Program-made: the position numbers and the translations under genes
Notes under the pieces: generated by a model
Told to the model about the DNA's origin: nothing
What the model saw: only the letters and a program-made list of their open reading frames with translations
Database searches by the model: none
Part shown: in pieces, positions 35,206-46,732 of the stretch
How positions within the stretch are numbered: the first letter of the stretch is position 1
Layout: each line of letters starts with the position of its first letter
Source: Cordylochernes scorpioides
Taxonomy: Eukaryota; Arthropoda; Arachnida; Pseudoscorpiones; Chernetidae
Direction of reading: 5' to 3'
Assembly: GCA_030710605.1 (NCBI GenBank)
Contig: CP092886.1
Coordinates: 51,576,390 to 51,640,389, forward strand
DNA length: 64,000 nucleotides

Positions 35206-35580
35206 AGATTAGGCTAGAGCTGGACGCTGGTGGCGTGCGTTACGTCCACGCTAGGAAGTTTAACCCGATTATACGTTGTAATGAAAGAACCTCTCACGAA
35301 AGTGTTTCGTGACCCCAGCTACATTTTTGTGGCGACTCATTATAGAGCAAAATTTGCGCTCCTCTATTAATTTATCTTCTTGTTGCATTTTGAGAGTTTT
35401 ATTCATGATTGAGCTTTTTAATATTTTTCATAAATACGTACTAGAAAACCCTTTTTAAAACTCTTGATAGGACGATTTTTTTTCATTTTATAATATTTTT
35501 GAAAGTTAAATATTTCTGAAAAAGAGAGGAAGAATTATCAACTAAACGCTTATTAAATGAAAGGTTTGTTCCATAATATA
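35206..35580. other. spacer, no gene seen
   Basis: A GC-richer stretch at 35210-35350 follows the satellite without a recognisable feature. Confidence 0.45.
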
Positions 35581-35800
35581 CTCATGGGCAAAACTCCTAA
35601 AGAAGTTGAAAGCCTTTGATATCGCTGGTCGTCTTTTATTTTTATTTTTTTTAAGGAGACAAAGGCAATTTTGTTCACCCTTGGTTATCTCGCGTGCCTT
35701 CAATAAATATCACTGTGTATCAAGTCTCTTTCAAAGTTATTGCCTGAATCCCGATAAACATGCTAAAATTTATAACTTCCTTGAGTTTTGTCCATGAGTG
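35581..35800. mobile_element. 220-bp Tc1/mariner-type MITE
   Basis: The left end CTCATGGGCAAAACTC and the right end (reverse complement) CACTCATGGACAAAACTC form inverted repeats with TA on both sides (35579-35580, 35801-35802). The plus frame 35606-35797 lies inside and has no domain. Confidence 0.8.
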
Positions 35801-35802
35801 TA

Positions 35803-37035
35803 TTTAGACAATCAATTATTTTGTGAAATCAAAAAGGCCAACTACGTATGCATTCGGGCTGTTGGCCTTTGTTAACGTGGTGCACGCAGAACCTCAATGT
35901 CAATTAATTTTATTGTTTTTTTTTTAAATATGGTGCAGATTTATTTCTATATATATATATATACGGTAGATCCCATTTTTAGTGTTCAGGGAATCTCAAC
36001 TTTCTCAGAGTTCTTACGCCCAGAAGTTGGATTGACTTAAAGATAGTTTTGAAACTTTAGTAACGAAATATTTTGAGCTCAATTGGGCTGTACAAACAAC
36101 GAGGATTTATCAAAACACATATATTAGCTGTCTCTCTTCAAGTGCAACCTAGTTAATGAATATACAAGGAATAGTTATGTACAGGGTTCCATAAATTGAG
36201 TATGATTCTATATAAATTTGGAATTTTTCCATTGTTCTATGAAAATAATAGTTGCATCTTCTGCCAAAAAGACGTTAAAGCTCTAGATGCCATCTTTTGA
36301 CCGTTGCCGCAAAACTATCGGCCTTAGGTCGGTGACAAAGCCACACCAGCTTTGGCAAACTGAGAAGCGCCCATATGGATACCATGGTTTCAGTCTAATG
36401 GCCCTCGACAACCCAGGGAGAGCCTTAATTCTATGAGATCCAAAAGGGATCAAATGGATTCTTCAAAATATTCCAAATAAGTGACTAGCTAGCAAAGTGC
36501 TGGCATATATAAAAATAAATAAATATTCCTATAACATATTTTTCATGTATGTGCGACACGCTAGAACTCTATATTTCTATTATTTAGCTTGAGGTGACAC
36601 TTTAATGAGACTTAGAACTGCCTGTCGTTCTGGACCTGTTCGTAGAACGGGCTGATGTCTTAGTAAAATAATATCGAGAAAGTTAAACAAATATGATGAA
36701 TTTCAATATATTGCTTAAATAATAGTTTAGAACTTGGAAAAGGAGAATAGCCATCCCAACAACCAACACGTGCAAGAACCCGAAACACATTTGAGAAACT
36801 TCAAACCCTATTGAGAAATTGGATAGAATTTTTGATGCATACAATGTAAAATAAAATATCGTAATTATTCATAATTTGACTCTGTATACAACAAATATGT
36901 TTCCTATTGATGTTTGAATTGGCCAGGCTAGAAAACAGAGGCCCCAATAAATATCTAAACTTATTTAGAATATGATTAGATATTATCCATTGTTTGTTAA
37001 ATAATGGGGGTTTAGTAGGCAATACAAGTTCTATA
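35803..37035. other. spacer with a decayed MITE at 36265-36412
   Basis: 36265-36412 aligns in inverted orientation with the core of the 32981-33255 MITE (ATGCCATCTTTTGACCGT, GGTCGGTGACAAAGCCAC, TTTGGCAAACTGA). The remainder is AT-rich. Confidence 0.55.
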
Positions 37036-37039
37036 AGAC

Positions 37040-37569
37040 TTAGTACCTAATACGTTTTATATAAAGGACATATTGCCCTGCATGGCTTATATAAAATACT
37101 TAGTATTTTAGTACGTACCCAGTACGTGGTCTTTAAAAGACTTAGTACTCAGTACGTTTTATATAAAGGACTTATTACCCAATATGTACTATTTAAGGAA
37201 ATATTGAAGAGTTATCTAGCAAGTATTAAATAAAGATCTTGACGTAGTATCCAGTATGTGTTCTATAAAAGACTTAGTACCCAAAATGTGTTCAATAAAG
37301 GTTTTAGTACCTAGTATGTGTTATATGAAGAACTTAGTACCCAGTATGTGTTCTATAAAGGGCTTAGTACCCAATATGTACTATTTAAAGAAATATTGAA
37401 GAGTTATCTAGCAAGTATTAAATAAAGATATCTTGACGTAGTACCCAGTATGTGTTCTATAAAGGACGTAGTACCCAGTATGTGTTTTATAAAGACTTAG
37501 TGCCCAGTATGTGTTTTATAAAGGACTTAGTACCCAGTATGTGTTCTATAAAGTACTTAGTTCCCAGTA
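37040..37569. repeat. 30-bp satellite, block 1
   Basis: The unit is GGACTTAGTACCCAGTATGT plus GTTCTATAAA. The block is degenerate on its left and includes a repeated AAGAGTTATCTAGCAAGTAT segment (about 37208 and 37391). Its last monomer is cut after CCCAGTA by a Helitron. Confidence 0.92.
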
Positions 37570-38223
37570 TCTACTTATATAATTGCCTTATTCTGAAGCT
37601 CACGGATAGAATGCGCGCCCATTGGCTGCCGCCGGCGAACACGTGTCCTCCCTGCCCCCCTCTAGAAAACCCTGTTATCAGCTGTGTGATACATACACCT
37701 GTCTATAGCGGCCACTCTAGACAACCCTGTTATCAGCTGTGTGATACATCCACCTGTCTATATAGACCACCCTGTCTATAGCGGTCACCTTAGGCAACCC
37801 TGTTATCATTAGTGTGTTACATTCACCTGTCTATACAGACCACCCTGTCTATAGCGGTCACCTTAGGCAACCCTGTTATCAGCAGTGTGATACATACACC
37901 TGTCTATACAGACCACCCTGTCTATAGCGGCCACTCTAGACAACCCTGTTATCGGCTGTGTGATACATACACCTGTCGATACAGACCACCCTGTCTACAG
38001 CGGCCACCCTAGACAACCCTGTTATCGGCTGTGTGATGCATACACCTGTCTATACAGACCACCCTGTCTATAGCGGCCAATCTAGACAACCCTGTTATCG
38101 GCTGTGTGATACATACACCTGTCTATATAGACCGCCCTGTCTATAGCGACCACCCAAGACAACGTTTTTAAAATATATTCGCACACGGGTAAACCCCGGG
38201 CGTTGCCCGGGCCATTCGTCTAG
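37570..38223 (+). mobile_element. Helitron 1 with 73-bp internal minisatellite
   Basis: It starts TCTACTTATATAATTGCC after host A and ends with the hairpin CCCGGGC-GTT-GCCCGGG, eight bases, then CTAG before host T. The flanks CCCAGTA and TGTGTTCTATAAA rejoin to a perfect 30-bp satellite monomer. The interior holds a 73-bp tandem unit (CCTGTTATCAGCTGTGTGAT ... TCTATAGCGGCCACTCTAGA). There is no transposase, so it is non-autonomous. It lacks the (GTCT)n stretch seen in the other two copies. Confidence 0.88.
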
Positions 38224-38858
38224 TGTGTTCTATAAAGGACGTAGTACCCAGTATGTGTTTTATAAAGGACTTAGTGCCCAGAATGTGTTTTATAAAGGAC
38301 TTAGAACCCAGTATGTGTTCTATAAAGGACGTAGTACCCAGTATGTGTTCTATAAAGGACTTAGTACCCAGTATGTGTTCTATAAAGGACGTAGTACCCA
38401 GTATGTGTTTTATAAAGGACTTAGTACCCAGTATGTGTTCTATAAAGGACTTAGTACCCAGTATGTGTTCTATAAAGGACGTAGTACCCAGTATGTGTTT
38501 TATAAAGGACGTAGTACCCAGTATGTGTTTTATAAAGGACTTAGTACCCAGTATGTGTTTTATAAAGGACTTAGTACCCAGTATGTGTTCTATAAAGGAC
38601 TTAGTACCCAGTATGTGTTCTATAAAGGACGTAGTACCCAGTATGTGTTTTATAAAGGACTTAGTACCCAGTATGTGTTCTATAAAGTACTTAGTTCCCA
38701 GTATGTGTTCTATAAAGGACGTAGTACCCAGTATGTGTTATATAAAGGACTTAGTACCCAGTATGTGTTCTATAAAGGACTTAGTACCCAGTTTGTGTTC
38801 TATAAAGTACTTAGTACCCAGTATGTGTTCAATAAAGAATTTGACATTGTACATAATA
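38224..38858. repeat. 30-bp satellite, block 2
   Basis: About 20 monomers, then a short tail (TTTGACATTGTACATAATA) before Helitron 2. The unit length divisible by three yields repetitive frames of 220-230 codons that are not proteins. Confidence 0.95.
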
Positions 38859-39822
38859 TCTACTTATATAATTGCCTTATTCTGTCTGTCTGTCTGTAAG
38901 TCTGAAGCTCACGGATAGAATGCGCGCTCAATTGGCTGCCAGGGAACACGTGTCCTCCCTGCCCCCCTCTAGACAACCCTGTTATCAGCACTGTGTTACA
39001 TCCACCTGTCTATAGCGGCCATTCTAGACAACCCTGTTATCAGCAGTGTGTTACATCCACCTGTCTATACAGGTCACCCTGTCTACAGCGGCCACTCTAG
39101 ACACCCCTGTTATCAGCTGTGTGATACATCCACCTGTCTATACAGACCACCCTGTATATAGCGGCCATTCTAGATAACCCTGTTATCAGCTGTGTGATAC
39201 ATACACCTGCCTATACAGACCACCCTGTATATAGCGGCCATTCTAGACAACCCTGTTATCAGCTGTGCGATACATCCACCTGTCTTTACAGACCACCCTG
39301 TCTATAGCGGCCACTCTAGACAACCCTGTTATCAGCTGTGTGATACATCCACCTGTCTATACAGACCACCCTGTCTATAGCGGTCACCTTAGGCAACCCT
39401 GTTATCAGCAGTGTGATACATACACCTGTCTATACAGACCACCCTGTCTATAGCGGTCACCTTAGGCAACCCTGTTATCAGCAGTGTGATACATACACCT
39501 GTCTATACAGACCACCCTGTCTATAGCGGCCACTCTAGACAACCCTGTTATCAGCTGTGTGATACATCCACCTGTCTATACAGACCACCCTGTCTATAGC
39601 GGTCACCTTAGGCAACCCTGTTATCAGCAGTGTGATACATACACCTGTCTATACAGACCACCCTGTCTATAGCGGCCACTCTAGACAACCCTGTTATCGG
39701 CTGTGTGATACATACACCTGTCTATATAGACCGCCCTGTCTATAGCGACCACCCAAGACAACGTTTTTAAAATATATTCGCACACGGGTAAACCCCGGGC
39801 GTTGCCCGGGCCATTCGTCTAG
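38859..39822 (+). mobile_element. Helitron 2 with 73-bp internal minisatellite
   Basis: It has the same termini as Helitron 1 (A|TCTACTT ... hairpin ... CTAG|T), plus a (GTCT)n stretch near 38882-38897 and more 73-bp units (964 bp in total). Confidence 0.88.
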
Positions 39823-40307
39823 TGTGTTCTATAAAGGACGTAGTACCCAGTATGTGTTTTATAAAGGACTTAGTACCCAGTATGTGTTTTATAAAGGACT
39901 TAGAACCCAGTATGTGTTCTATAAAGGACGTAGTACCCAGTATGTGTTCTATAAAGGACGTAGTACCCAGTATGTGTTTTATAAAGGACTTAGTGCCCAG
40001 TATGTGTTTTATAAAGGACTTAGTACCCAGTATGTGTTTTATAAAGGACTTAGTACCCAGTATGTGTTCTATAAAGGACTTAGTACCCAGTATGTGTTCT
40101 ATAAAGGACGTAGTACCCAGTATGTGTTTTATAAAGGACTTAGTGCCCAGTATGTGTTTTATAAAGGACTTAGTACCCAGTATGTGTTCTATAAAGTACT
40201 TAGTTCCCAGTATGTGTTCTATAAAGGACTTAGTACCCAGTTTGTGTTCTATAAAGTACTTAGTACCCAGTATGTGTTCAATAAAGAATTTGACATTGTA
40301 CATAATA
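39823..40307. repeat. 30-bp satellite, block 3
   Basis: It is nearly identical to block 2 but a few monomers shorter, with the same tail before Helitron 3. Together with the Helitron it forms the second copy of a higher-order repeat. Confidence 0.95.
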
Positions 40308-41499
40308 TCTACTTATATAATTGCCTTATTCTGTCTGTCTGTCTGTAAGTCTGAAGCTCACGGATAGAATGCGCGCTCAATTGGCTGCCAGGGAACACGT
40401 GTCCTCCCTGCCCCCCTCTAGAAAACCCTGTTATCAGCACTGTGTTACATCCACCTGTCTATAGCGGCCATTCTAGACAACCCTGTTATCAGCAGTGTGT
40501 TACATCCACCTGTCTATACAGGTCACCCTGTCTACAGCGGCCACTCTAGACACCCCTGTTATCAGCTGTGTGATACATCCACCTGTCTATACAGACCACC
40601 CTGTATATAGCGGCCATTCTAGATAACCCTGTTATCAGCTGTGTGATACATACACCTGCCTATACAGACCACCCTGTATATAGCGGCCATTCTAGACAAC
40701 CCTGTTATCAGCTGTGCGATACATCCACCTGTCTTTACAGACCACCCTGTCTATAGCGGCCACTCTAGACAACCCTGTTATCAGCTGTGTGATACATCCA
40801 CCTGTCTATACAGACCACCCTGTCTATAGCGGTCACTCTAGGCAACCCTGTTATCATCAGTGTGTTACAATCACCTGTCTATACAGACCACCCTGTCTAT
40901 AGCGGGCACTTCAGTCAACCCTGTTATCAGCAGTGTGATACATACACCTGTCTATACAGTCCACCCTGTCTATAGCGGCCACCCTAGACAACCCTGTTAT
41001 CGGCTGTGTGATACATACACCTGTCTATAGCGACCACTCTAGACAACCCTGTTATCAGCTGTGTGATACATCCACCTGTCTATACAGACCACCCTGTTAT
41101 CATCAGTGTGTTACATACACCTGTTTATACAGACAACCCTGTCTATAGCGGTCACTTTAGGCAACCCTGTTATCAGCAGTGTGATACATACACCTGTCTA
41201 TACAGATCACCCTGTCTATAGCGACCACTCTAGACAACCCTGTTATCAGCAGTGTGATACATACACCTGTCTATACAGACCACCCTGTCTATAGCGGCCA
41301 CCCTAGACAACCCTGTTATCGGCTGTGTGATACATACACCTGTCTATAGCGGCCACTCTAGACAACCCTGTTATCAGCTGTGTGATACATCCACCTGTCT
41401 ATACAGACCACCCTGTCTATAGCGACCACCCAAGACAACGTGTTTAAAATATATTCGCACTCGGGTAAACCCGGGGCGTTGCCCGGGCCATTCGTCTAG
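40308..41499 (+). mobile_element. Helitron 3 with 73-bp internal minisatellite
   Basis: The termini are as in Helitrons 1 and 2. At 1192 bp it is the longest because of extra 73-bp units. Its right flank (TGCTTTAATAAATGACTTAG) is a decayed 30-bp monomer, marking the edge of the satellite. Confidence 0.88.
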
Positions 41500-41719
41500 T
41501 GCTTTAATAAATGACTTAGAACGCAATGTTGAAACAATTTTAAGATTATTCGAAAGCTATACATGGCGTGGCACTTAATTCTGTTTTTACAGACCTCAAT
41601 CGAGATTGGTTAAGATACGAGAGTCTTTATTGTTTCTTATATGTTATAAACATCGAAAATAACATTAATACACTCTCAATACCTTTATTTTACTTTTTAT
41701 AGACCAAGGAATCTTCGTA
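41500..41719. other. spacer before the scaffold gap
   Basis: Degenerate satellite for about 35 bp, then AT-rich sequence without features. Confidence 0.5.
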
Positions 41720-41819
41720 NNNNNNNNNNNNNNNNNNNNNNNNNNNNNNNNNNNNNNNNNNNNNNNNNNNNNNNNNNNNNNNNNNNNNNNNNNNNNNNNN
41801 NNNNNNNNNNNNNNNNNNN
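41720..41819. other. assembly gap of 100 N
   Basis: Exactly 100 N, the conventional length for a gap of unknown size. Order and distance across it should not be trusted. Confidence 0.99.
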
Positions 41820-42930
41820 GAAAATTGGGACGAGGACTGCGTTGTCCGTTACAAGTGACAAGCTGCTCGGACACGAGGTGTTTGAACCGTCGTGGGAGCT
41901 TGTGCAAGGCGATGATTTCGCGGTGGGTTGAAAGTAAGACCCATGTCTGCGCGAAATGATGACGGACCGGACAGAATCAGCGACGATGTTTAAAGTACCT
42001 CCGTGGGAAATATCGGAGGTAGGCTATATCGTGCTGGTTTGGACAATGGACAAACATAGATTTGAAGACAGGGTCCGTGTGGCGAACGTGTGGCGCGAGG
42101 AGAAGAGGCGAACTGTGTCGTTCGATGCAGATTGTTCAAGTGCGAACAAAAAGGGGTTGATAAATATCTAGCAGTTAGTCAATCTGCACCCTGTGATGAA
42201 CACGCCATTGGCTAGATGGTGTGGGTCGGTGGATAGGCTAGAGATGAACTACGAAATAAATTATCATAAATGAAGGGCGAAGGTTAGGATTTTGAAATGA
42301 CAATATAGAAGTTCGATAATTGATTAATCAATAATTCTCTATAAAGGTCCTGAGCTGGTATAAAGTTAACAAAGTTGTAAGAATGAGAGGGGCATTAAGG
42401 GGAAGATAGATAAGAATCACCAAGGGTTGGTTGTAAGCAAGACTCACGTGGTGGTTGGAATTATTCGACGCCTGAATTACAGGGTGAATTTTGAATCGAT
42501 TAGGGAAAGAAATTATTTTTCGTGAGCCGTGCTTACAAGTAGGAGAGGTCTATACAAATAGATATACAAAATTTTAGGTGCTGGAGGCATATTTTTATAA
42601 ATAATTTAATTATGAAAAATCTATTGTTAATAGTAAAAATCGTAAAGCGTTAATAGGTAGAATTCCAACTTTTTTTTTTTTATGATTTTTTTTTAAAGAG
42701 TTACGTTAAAATGGAAATTATTTAATTAAAATGACGATTGTTAAATCTACTGCTAAGGTAACTAATTAAATGGGTTTCACATAGTTAGATATAATATGGA
42801 TAATAAAATCACTGTTAATAGGGGTGGAGAGATAAATGGAAATATTGGGACAATTTACAAGGAATGACTTATTTAAAGAATGAATGGAAGGGGTAAAACA
42901 ATTTCACTTACAGGTTATGCTGGTTTAGAG
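41820..42930. other. region next to a gag remnant; GC-rich part possibly retroelement
   Basis: 41820-42260 is GC-richer than its surroundings, with open but unrecognised frames on both strands. 42260-42930 is AT-rich. It may belong to the minus-strand LTR element suggested by the zinc knuckle at 42.98 kb, but no protease, RT or integrase motif was seen. Confidence 0.35.
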
Positions 42931-42941
42931 AGCAGGTAAGT

Positions 42942-43148
42942 TCATTGAGATTCGGGAGAGTTCTGTCTGTGACACTGAGCGTACCAGTGTTGTACATCAC
43001 AGTAGCGGCAGGGATATGGCGGAGTCTTGTCCATGATGGTGGAAGGTGTCCTGCTCTGGCGCGACGATCGTTCTTGGGTAGATCTAGTGCTGGAAGAAGT
43101 GCGTGGCAGCTCCATCTCCGTCGTAGGTGAATACTTCTTCGGAATCAC
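42942..43148 (-). pseudogene. Gypsy-type gag zinc-knuckle fragment
   Basis: The minus frame ends with PCRYCDVQHWYAQCH, a C-x2-C-x3-H-x4-C knuckle in the form common in arthropod LTR-retrotransposon Gag proteins, preceded by a Ser/Thr/Arg-rich stretch. It stops at 42942-42944 soon after the knuckle. The frame has no ATG start (GTG at 43148), so this is a piece of a longer lost ORF. No pol follows, and the element is judged dead. Confidence 0.55.
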
Positions 43149-43419
43149 GGTTTAAAGGTTGGCGAGGAAGGGGTTGAGGGCTCGAAGAGGAGTGGTTACA
43201 GTTGAGTTGGGTTTGGTCGATCATCGTGGCTTGGCTTCTTGTTTCTTCATGCTCCGGTATATGAGGGATTCGCTTCCCGGTCAGATCTTATCCTGTCGAC
43301 TTTTCAATGTGGGAATATAGTGGTAAATGTTGTGGTGAGGAGAGAAATAATCACACGACAAGTTGGAAGAGACAATAATCCAGGCAGCCAGCCGAGAGAG
43401 AACAGAGGTGGCGAGAGTG

Positions 43420-43600
43420 CTGTCTACTGAACGACTGTTTTTTCCCTGTGTACACAAGCGGGGCAAATAAAAGATTAGTCGACAGGTGTTGACGCCCCCC
43501 TCAGGAATGTGGTCAACAAAGGGTCGCAAGTTAGTTATCTTCGAATCGACTACGTCTCTCTCTCTCTGGTCGGCTGCAGATTTACTTTATTATTCCTGTA
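43420..43600 (-). mobile_element. possible LTR remnant upstream of the gag fragment
   Basis: The minus strand carries AATAAAG, GACGTAGTCGATTCGAAG, TAACTTGCGACCC and then TGTTGACCACATTCCTGAGG, resembling an LTR R/U5 or LTR edge on the 5' side of the gag fragment. No second LTR was found. Confidence 0.3.
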
Positions 43601-43639
43601 AGAGCATATATTATGACATATATATATTATATTAAATAT

Positions 43640-44110
43640 TTTAAATATTTTTGTGACTGAAAGAGATTATTAGTTTGATGATTTGATATAGAGAAATATT
43701 GAATGTTAAGAATAAAAAACATATATTTGAGAAAGTATTATCTGACTTAAGGCGATTAGAATAAAGAAAATAAAATATTACATATTTACATATTACAAAA
43801 GAATTTGAGCCGGCCAACGGGAAACAACAACAATGGGTTTTATAAAGGAAAAGTCGCGACATCTGGCGGTCGACATATCAGAGTAGTTTTTCTTCTAGAA
43901 ATTAAAATTCAAAATAAAATAACATTTTATAATATATATATATTATATATATGAAGAGCGCCAAAAGCGCGAAACGCTTTCGTGGATGGTTTTTATTGAT
44001 TTAGCGAGAAATTGTGTTGGCCAAATATCAGGAAACAGGCTAAATCAATGTTTGGTTGATTTATGTTCCACTAGATGGCTCTCTGCCATCTAAAAACAAC
44101 ATGTGCTACT
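43640..44110 (+). mobile_element. family P repeat, long copy with hammerhead-like core
   Basis: It is almost identical to 63552-64000, including GAGCCGGCCAACGGGAAAC, ATCTGGCGGTCGACATAT, TGAAGA-stem-GAAA at 43952-43974, TTGGCCAAATATCAGG and CCACTAGATGGCTCTCTGCC. It leads into GIY-YIG coding sequence, which ties the family to PLEs. Confidence 0.8.
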
Positions 44111-44149
44111 GGTAAGGATATGATTTTTTATTTTAAATATATATGTTTA

Positions 44150-44428
44150 TATGTATATGTAGGTGAAACAGGCAGACATATAAAAGACAGAATAGACGAA
44201 CATAGAAGAAATATTAACAACAAAGACCCTAAATCTCTAATAGTACAACATATCAGAAACACAGATCACGATTTCAACCTAGCAAACCCTAATATTCATT
44301 ATACAAACATAAATAGTAAATACAAAAGATTAATACTGGAAGCACTGATTTCATCAAAATATAATAGTATAAATAGACACATAGATATCCCGGAGACATA
44401 TGATAGGCTGGTCCAAAAACTAAAATAG
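44150..44428 (+). pseudogene. PLE GIY-YIG endonuclease, C-terminal fragment
   Basis: The frame encodes YVGETGRHIKDRIDEHRRNI followed by KSLIVQHIRNTDHDF and the family C terminus (SINRHIDIPETYDRL), ending at 44428. These match the end of the PLE protein at 46.7-48.7 kb, but clearly from another PLE family. The catalytic YIG (here YVG), Arg and His positions are visible. RT and the GIY half are missing, so this is an internally deleted copy placed directly after a family P end. Confidence 0.88.
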
Positions 44429-44434
44429 AATTAT

Positions 44435-44910
44435 CCGTTTTCTCTTCATCACACCACTTAACAATTTTGCATATAATAATATCAACCAATTGACTAATTT
44501 ACATAGCAATAATTTTTCTTACATAATAAAATATAAAACTTCATAAATAATCCTAGATATGCAAAAAATAGCGTATATATATATATGTATAAATAAATAT
44601 AGGGCATATACTGGATATAAATTATTAATCAGCTAGTATTTCTAGGGGCAACACGCCTCTCTTTATCAAGGCTTTTCTTTGATTTAAACTAAATCACGTG
44701 GGTATGTGATCCACTCACGCTATACAAGACCAAAGCGAGAAAACATTTAAAGAAAATATATATTTCTGTACATACATGACTACTTGAAATTGTATCAATT
44801 ATTCCTGTAGAAGGGCAGCTTGCGCCCGAAAGCTCGAATTGATTTTTCAAATAAAGAAACTTATCCTTTTTGAATCTATTCTTTAATATATATGTGTATA
44901 TATACATTGT
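44435..44910. mobile_element. PLE-type ends with hammerhead-like cores
   Basis: 44640-44690 (minus; CTTGATAAAGAGAGGCG ... CCCCTAGAAATACTAG) resembles the arms of the 52.8-kb PLE derivative. 44805-44831 (plus) has CTGTAGA, a GGGC/GCCC stem and GAAA, then GCTCGAATTG. Between them is AT-rich sequence. Confidence 0.5.
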
Positions 44911-44934
44911 AGCGAAAACAAAATAGATGTATAC

Positions 44935-45020
44935 ATTTTATTTCTGACGCGTATAATTATTTTATAAAATAAAACAATTTTCTACTGCCCTTACTACAAT
45001 GATATATTGATGGGAAAGTA
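44935..45020 (+). mobile_element. MITE-A, partial copy 5
   Basis: GACGCGTATAATTATTTTAT, TTCTACTGCCCTTACTACAAT and TGATGGG match one arm only. Confidence 0.6.
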
Positions 45021-45577
45021 TGGGTTAAGTTAACAGAATAAATTGTACCTTATAGAAAATGAAGCTATAAATAGGCCATAGTTCACTGAATATAGCGGAG
45101 GACAATCCAAGAGGTGATGTTCGGCTGACCAGGAGGCAAATGACCCGGTACCTCGGTCGATCTCGCCGTCACTCTTCCCACATGGTTGGCGACTCTTTCA
45201 ACTTTATTGGGACTACAAGCTATTAGTAATTTTCTCTTCAATTTTCCTAATTAATATTATATTTTACTCTACCAACTAAAATAATACGGTTTTTTATATT
45301 AGAAATTCACTTTGTATCTCTCTCATAACCACTGTGCTGATAACCGATACGTTTCTATCGTTCAGCTATAAAATTAGACAATTCTTCTGGCAAGAATATA
45401 TTCGACTGGGCTAGCGATAATCTGGAAACGCTTAAAGAGATCGACAATATATTCAAAATCCTATAAGTGTAAAATTTATATATCCACAAGATTAGATAAA
45501 GCAAATAGAATAAACCTATTGCCTATTAACGGAGTAATTTTGATTAACGATTCAACGTTTTTTTATATTATTATCCC
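45021..45577. other. spacer, no gene seen
   Basis: A GC-richer stretch at 45080-45200 is not recognised; the rest is AT-rich. Confidence 0.45.
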
Positions 45578-45845
45578 TAGTACACGAGGTACAGGCCATG
45601 TTAATCATGGTGAGTAAAAGTTGGCGACTGCTTTTACTGTATCTGCACCACATGTCTACACATGTGAAAAGCAGTTCTACCTTTTCACTTAAAATTGTGC
45701 CAGAGCCCCGTTTGGTCACTTCCACTCGCTGGTGAGGTTGAACTTTGGAAGAACCGGGGCCATTGAAGCATTTATGCGGGATTCGATCCTGGGTCGTAGC
45801 GGTCGAAGGCTAACGGTTTAGACCACCCTTCCACCGACCCCCGTG
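45578..45845 (-). mobile_element. tRNA-derived SINE, copy 2
   Basis: The minus strand starts GGGGGTCGGTGGAAGGGTGG, with box A-like GGTGGTCTAAACC and box B GGATCGAATCC, then the SINE body ending ATGGCCTGTACCTCGTG. It is the most complete of the copies and free of the insert seen at 1.9 kb. Confidence 0.75.
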
Positions 45846-46322
45846 CAATTCAACGTAAAGATATAAATATATATAATATGTGTTATAAAAATCTCTTTCA
45901 TAACGTATTTACATGGGCGTATGTGTTTTTTATAAATAGTCTATCACATATATCTATAATAATTTGGCTACTAACTGACATGAAGAGGTTGGTTAAGTAA
46001 ACTTTCTTTAAATAGCGCCAGGTGCTAAGTCGTTGAAATTAGACAAGTAGGCAATTCAACATTCCGCCATCGAAAGAAAATCTATTCGAAGAACAAGCAC
46101 TCTCCAACCTAGAATGATAATGTGTCTATTGAATCTAATGTAAAACCACTCTTTATTGATTTCTCAAACATATATCAAATATGTTAAATGAAATAAACGC
46201 CTCTCATCTATATTCAATTATATTCCTTGTGAACACTATTTAGACGCGCGTATATACATGCGCCTTTTTTGTATAATAATAATACTTTTTAAAAAATATA
46301 GATATAAATTGCGGAAACAGAC
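45846..46322. other. AT-rich spacer, no gene seen
   Basis: Left flank of the PLE insertion. No feature was recognised. Confidence 0.5.
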
Positions 46323-46423
46323 ATACCTATATTATTAAGTAGGTTGAAATCCTCTGAAGAATATAAATAATAGAATCAAAGCATGTGAGGATGCGTATCT
46401 TATTAGTTTTAATAAAGGCGAGC

Positions 46424-46448
46424 TTTCGGGTCAATAACCCTTCTTCAG
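46424..46448 (-). ncRNA. hammerhead-like core in the 3' UTR of the minus PLE
   Basis: CTGAAGA fits CUGANGA exactly, followed by a GGGT/ACCC stem with a five-base loop and GAAA. Identical to the core at 50361-50385. Full ribozyme folding not demonstrated. Confidence 0.5.
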
Positions 46449-46732
46449 GACATCATGTCTGACTGATCTTGCATCTTATATACATATCCATTTTGAGAAA
46501 AATCAGCATATATACAAGAAAAACAAACGTATCCGCCTATCAGTTAGAAAAGTAATAGTAAGAAATAACCGCGTGTCCCGAGCATATCATGTAGGAAAAA
46601 CACAAGAAAATTCACGATTAAGCCACGATACAGTTTAAGGCTGCATGAATAAAATTAATCAAAATAAAACTTGCTGGCAATGGTCTCCTAAGGTACACTA
46701 TGGCAATATTGCTTTGTATATATCTGGGATGT

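Noticed and set aside
35831-35875. Hairpin AAAGGCCAAC...GTTGGCCTTT as a terminator or ribozyme
   Set aside because: No CUGANGA/GAAA elements and no transcript context; likely a chance or unknown repeat hairpin.
38223-38918. 231- and 224-codon repetitive ORFs, and similar ones at 39767-40367
   Set aside because: They are direct translations of a 30-bp satellite, open in several frames on both strands; no start context or domain.
37040-41499. CRISPR-like array of short regular repeats
   Set aside because: Repeats are directly adjacent tandem units without unique spacers, no cas genes, eukaryotic context.
43641-43862. 73-codon ORFs at 43641-43862 and 63546-63767 as a conserved gene
   Set aside because: They recur only because both lie in copies of the same family P repeat; composition is low complexity and there is no domain.
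45080-45200. GC-rich block considered as rRNA or tRNA
   Set aside because: No conserved rRNA core motif or cloverleaf could be found.
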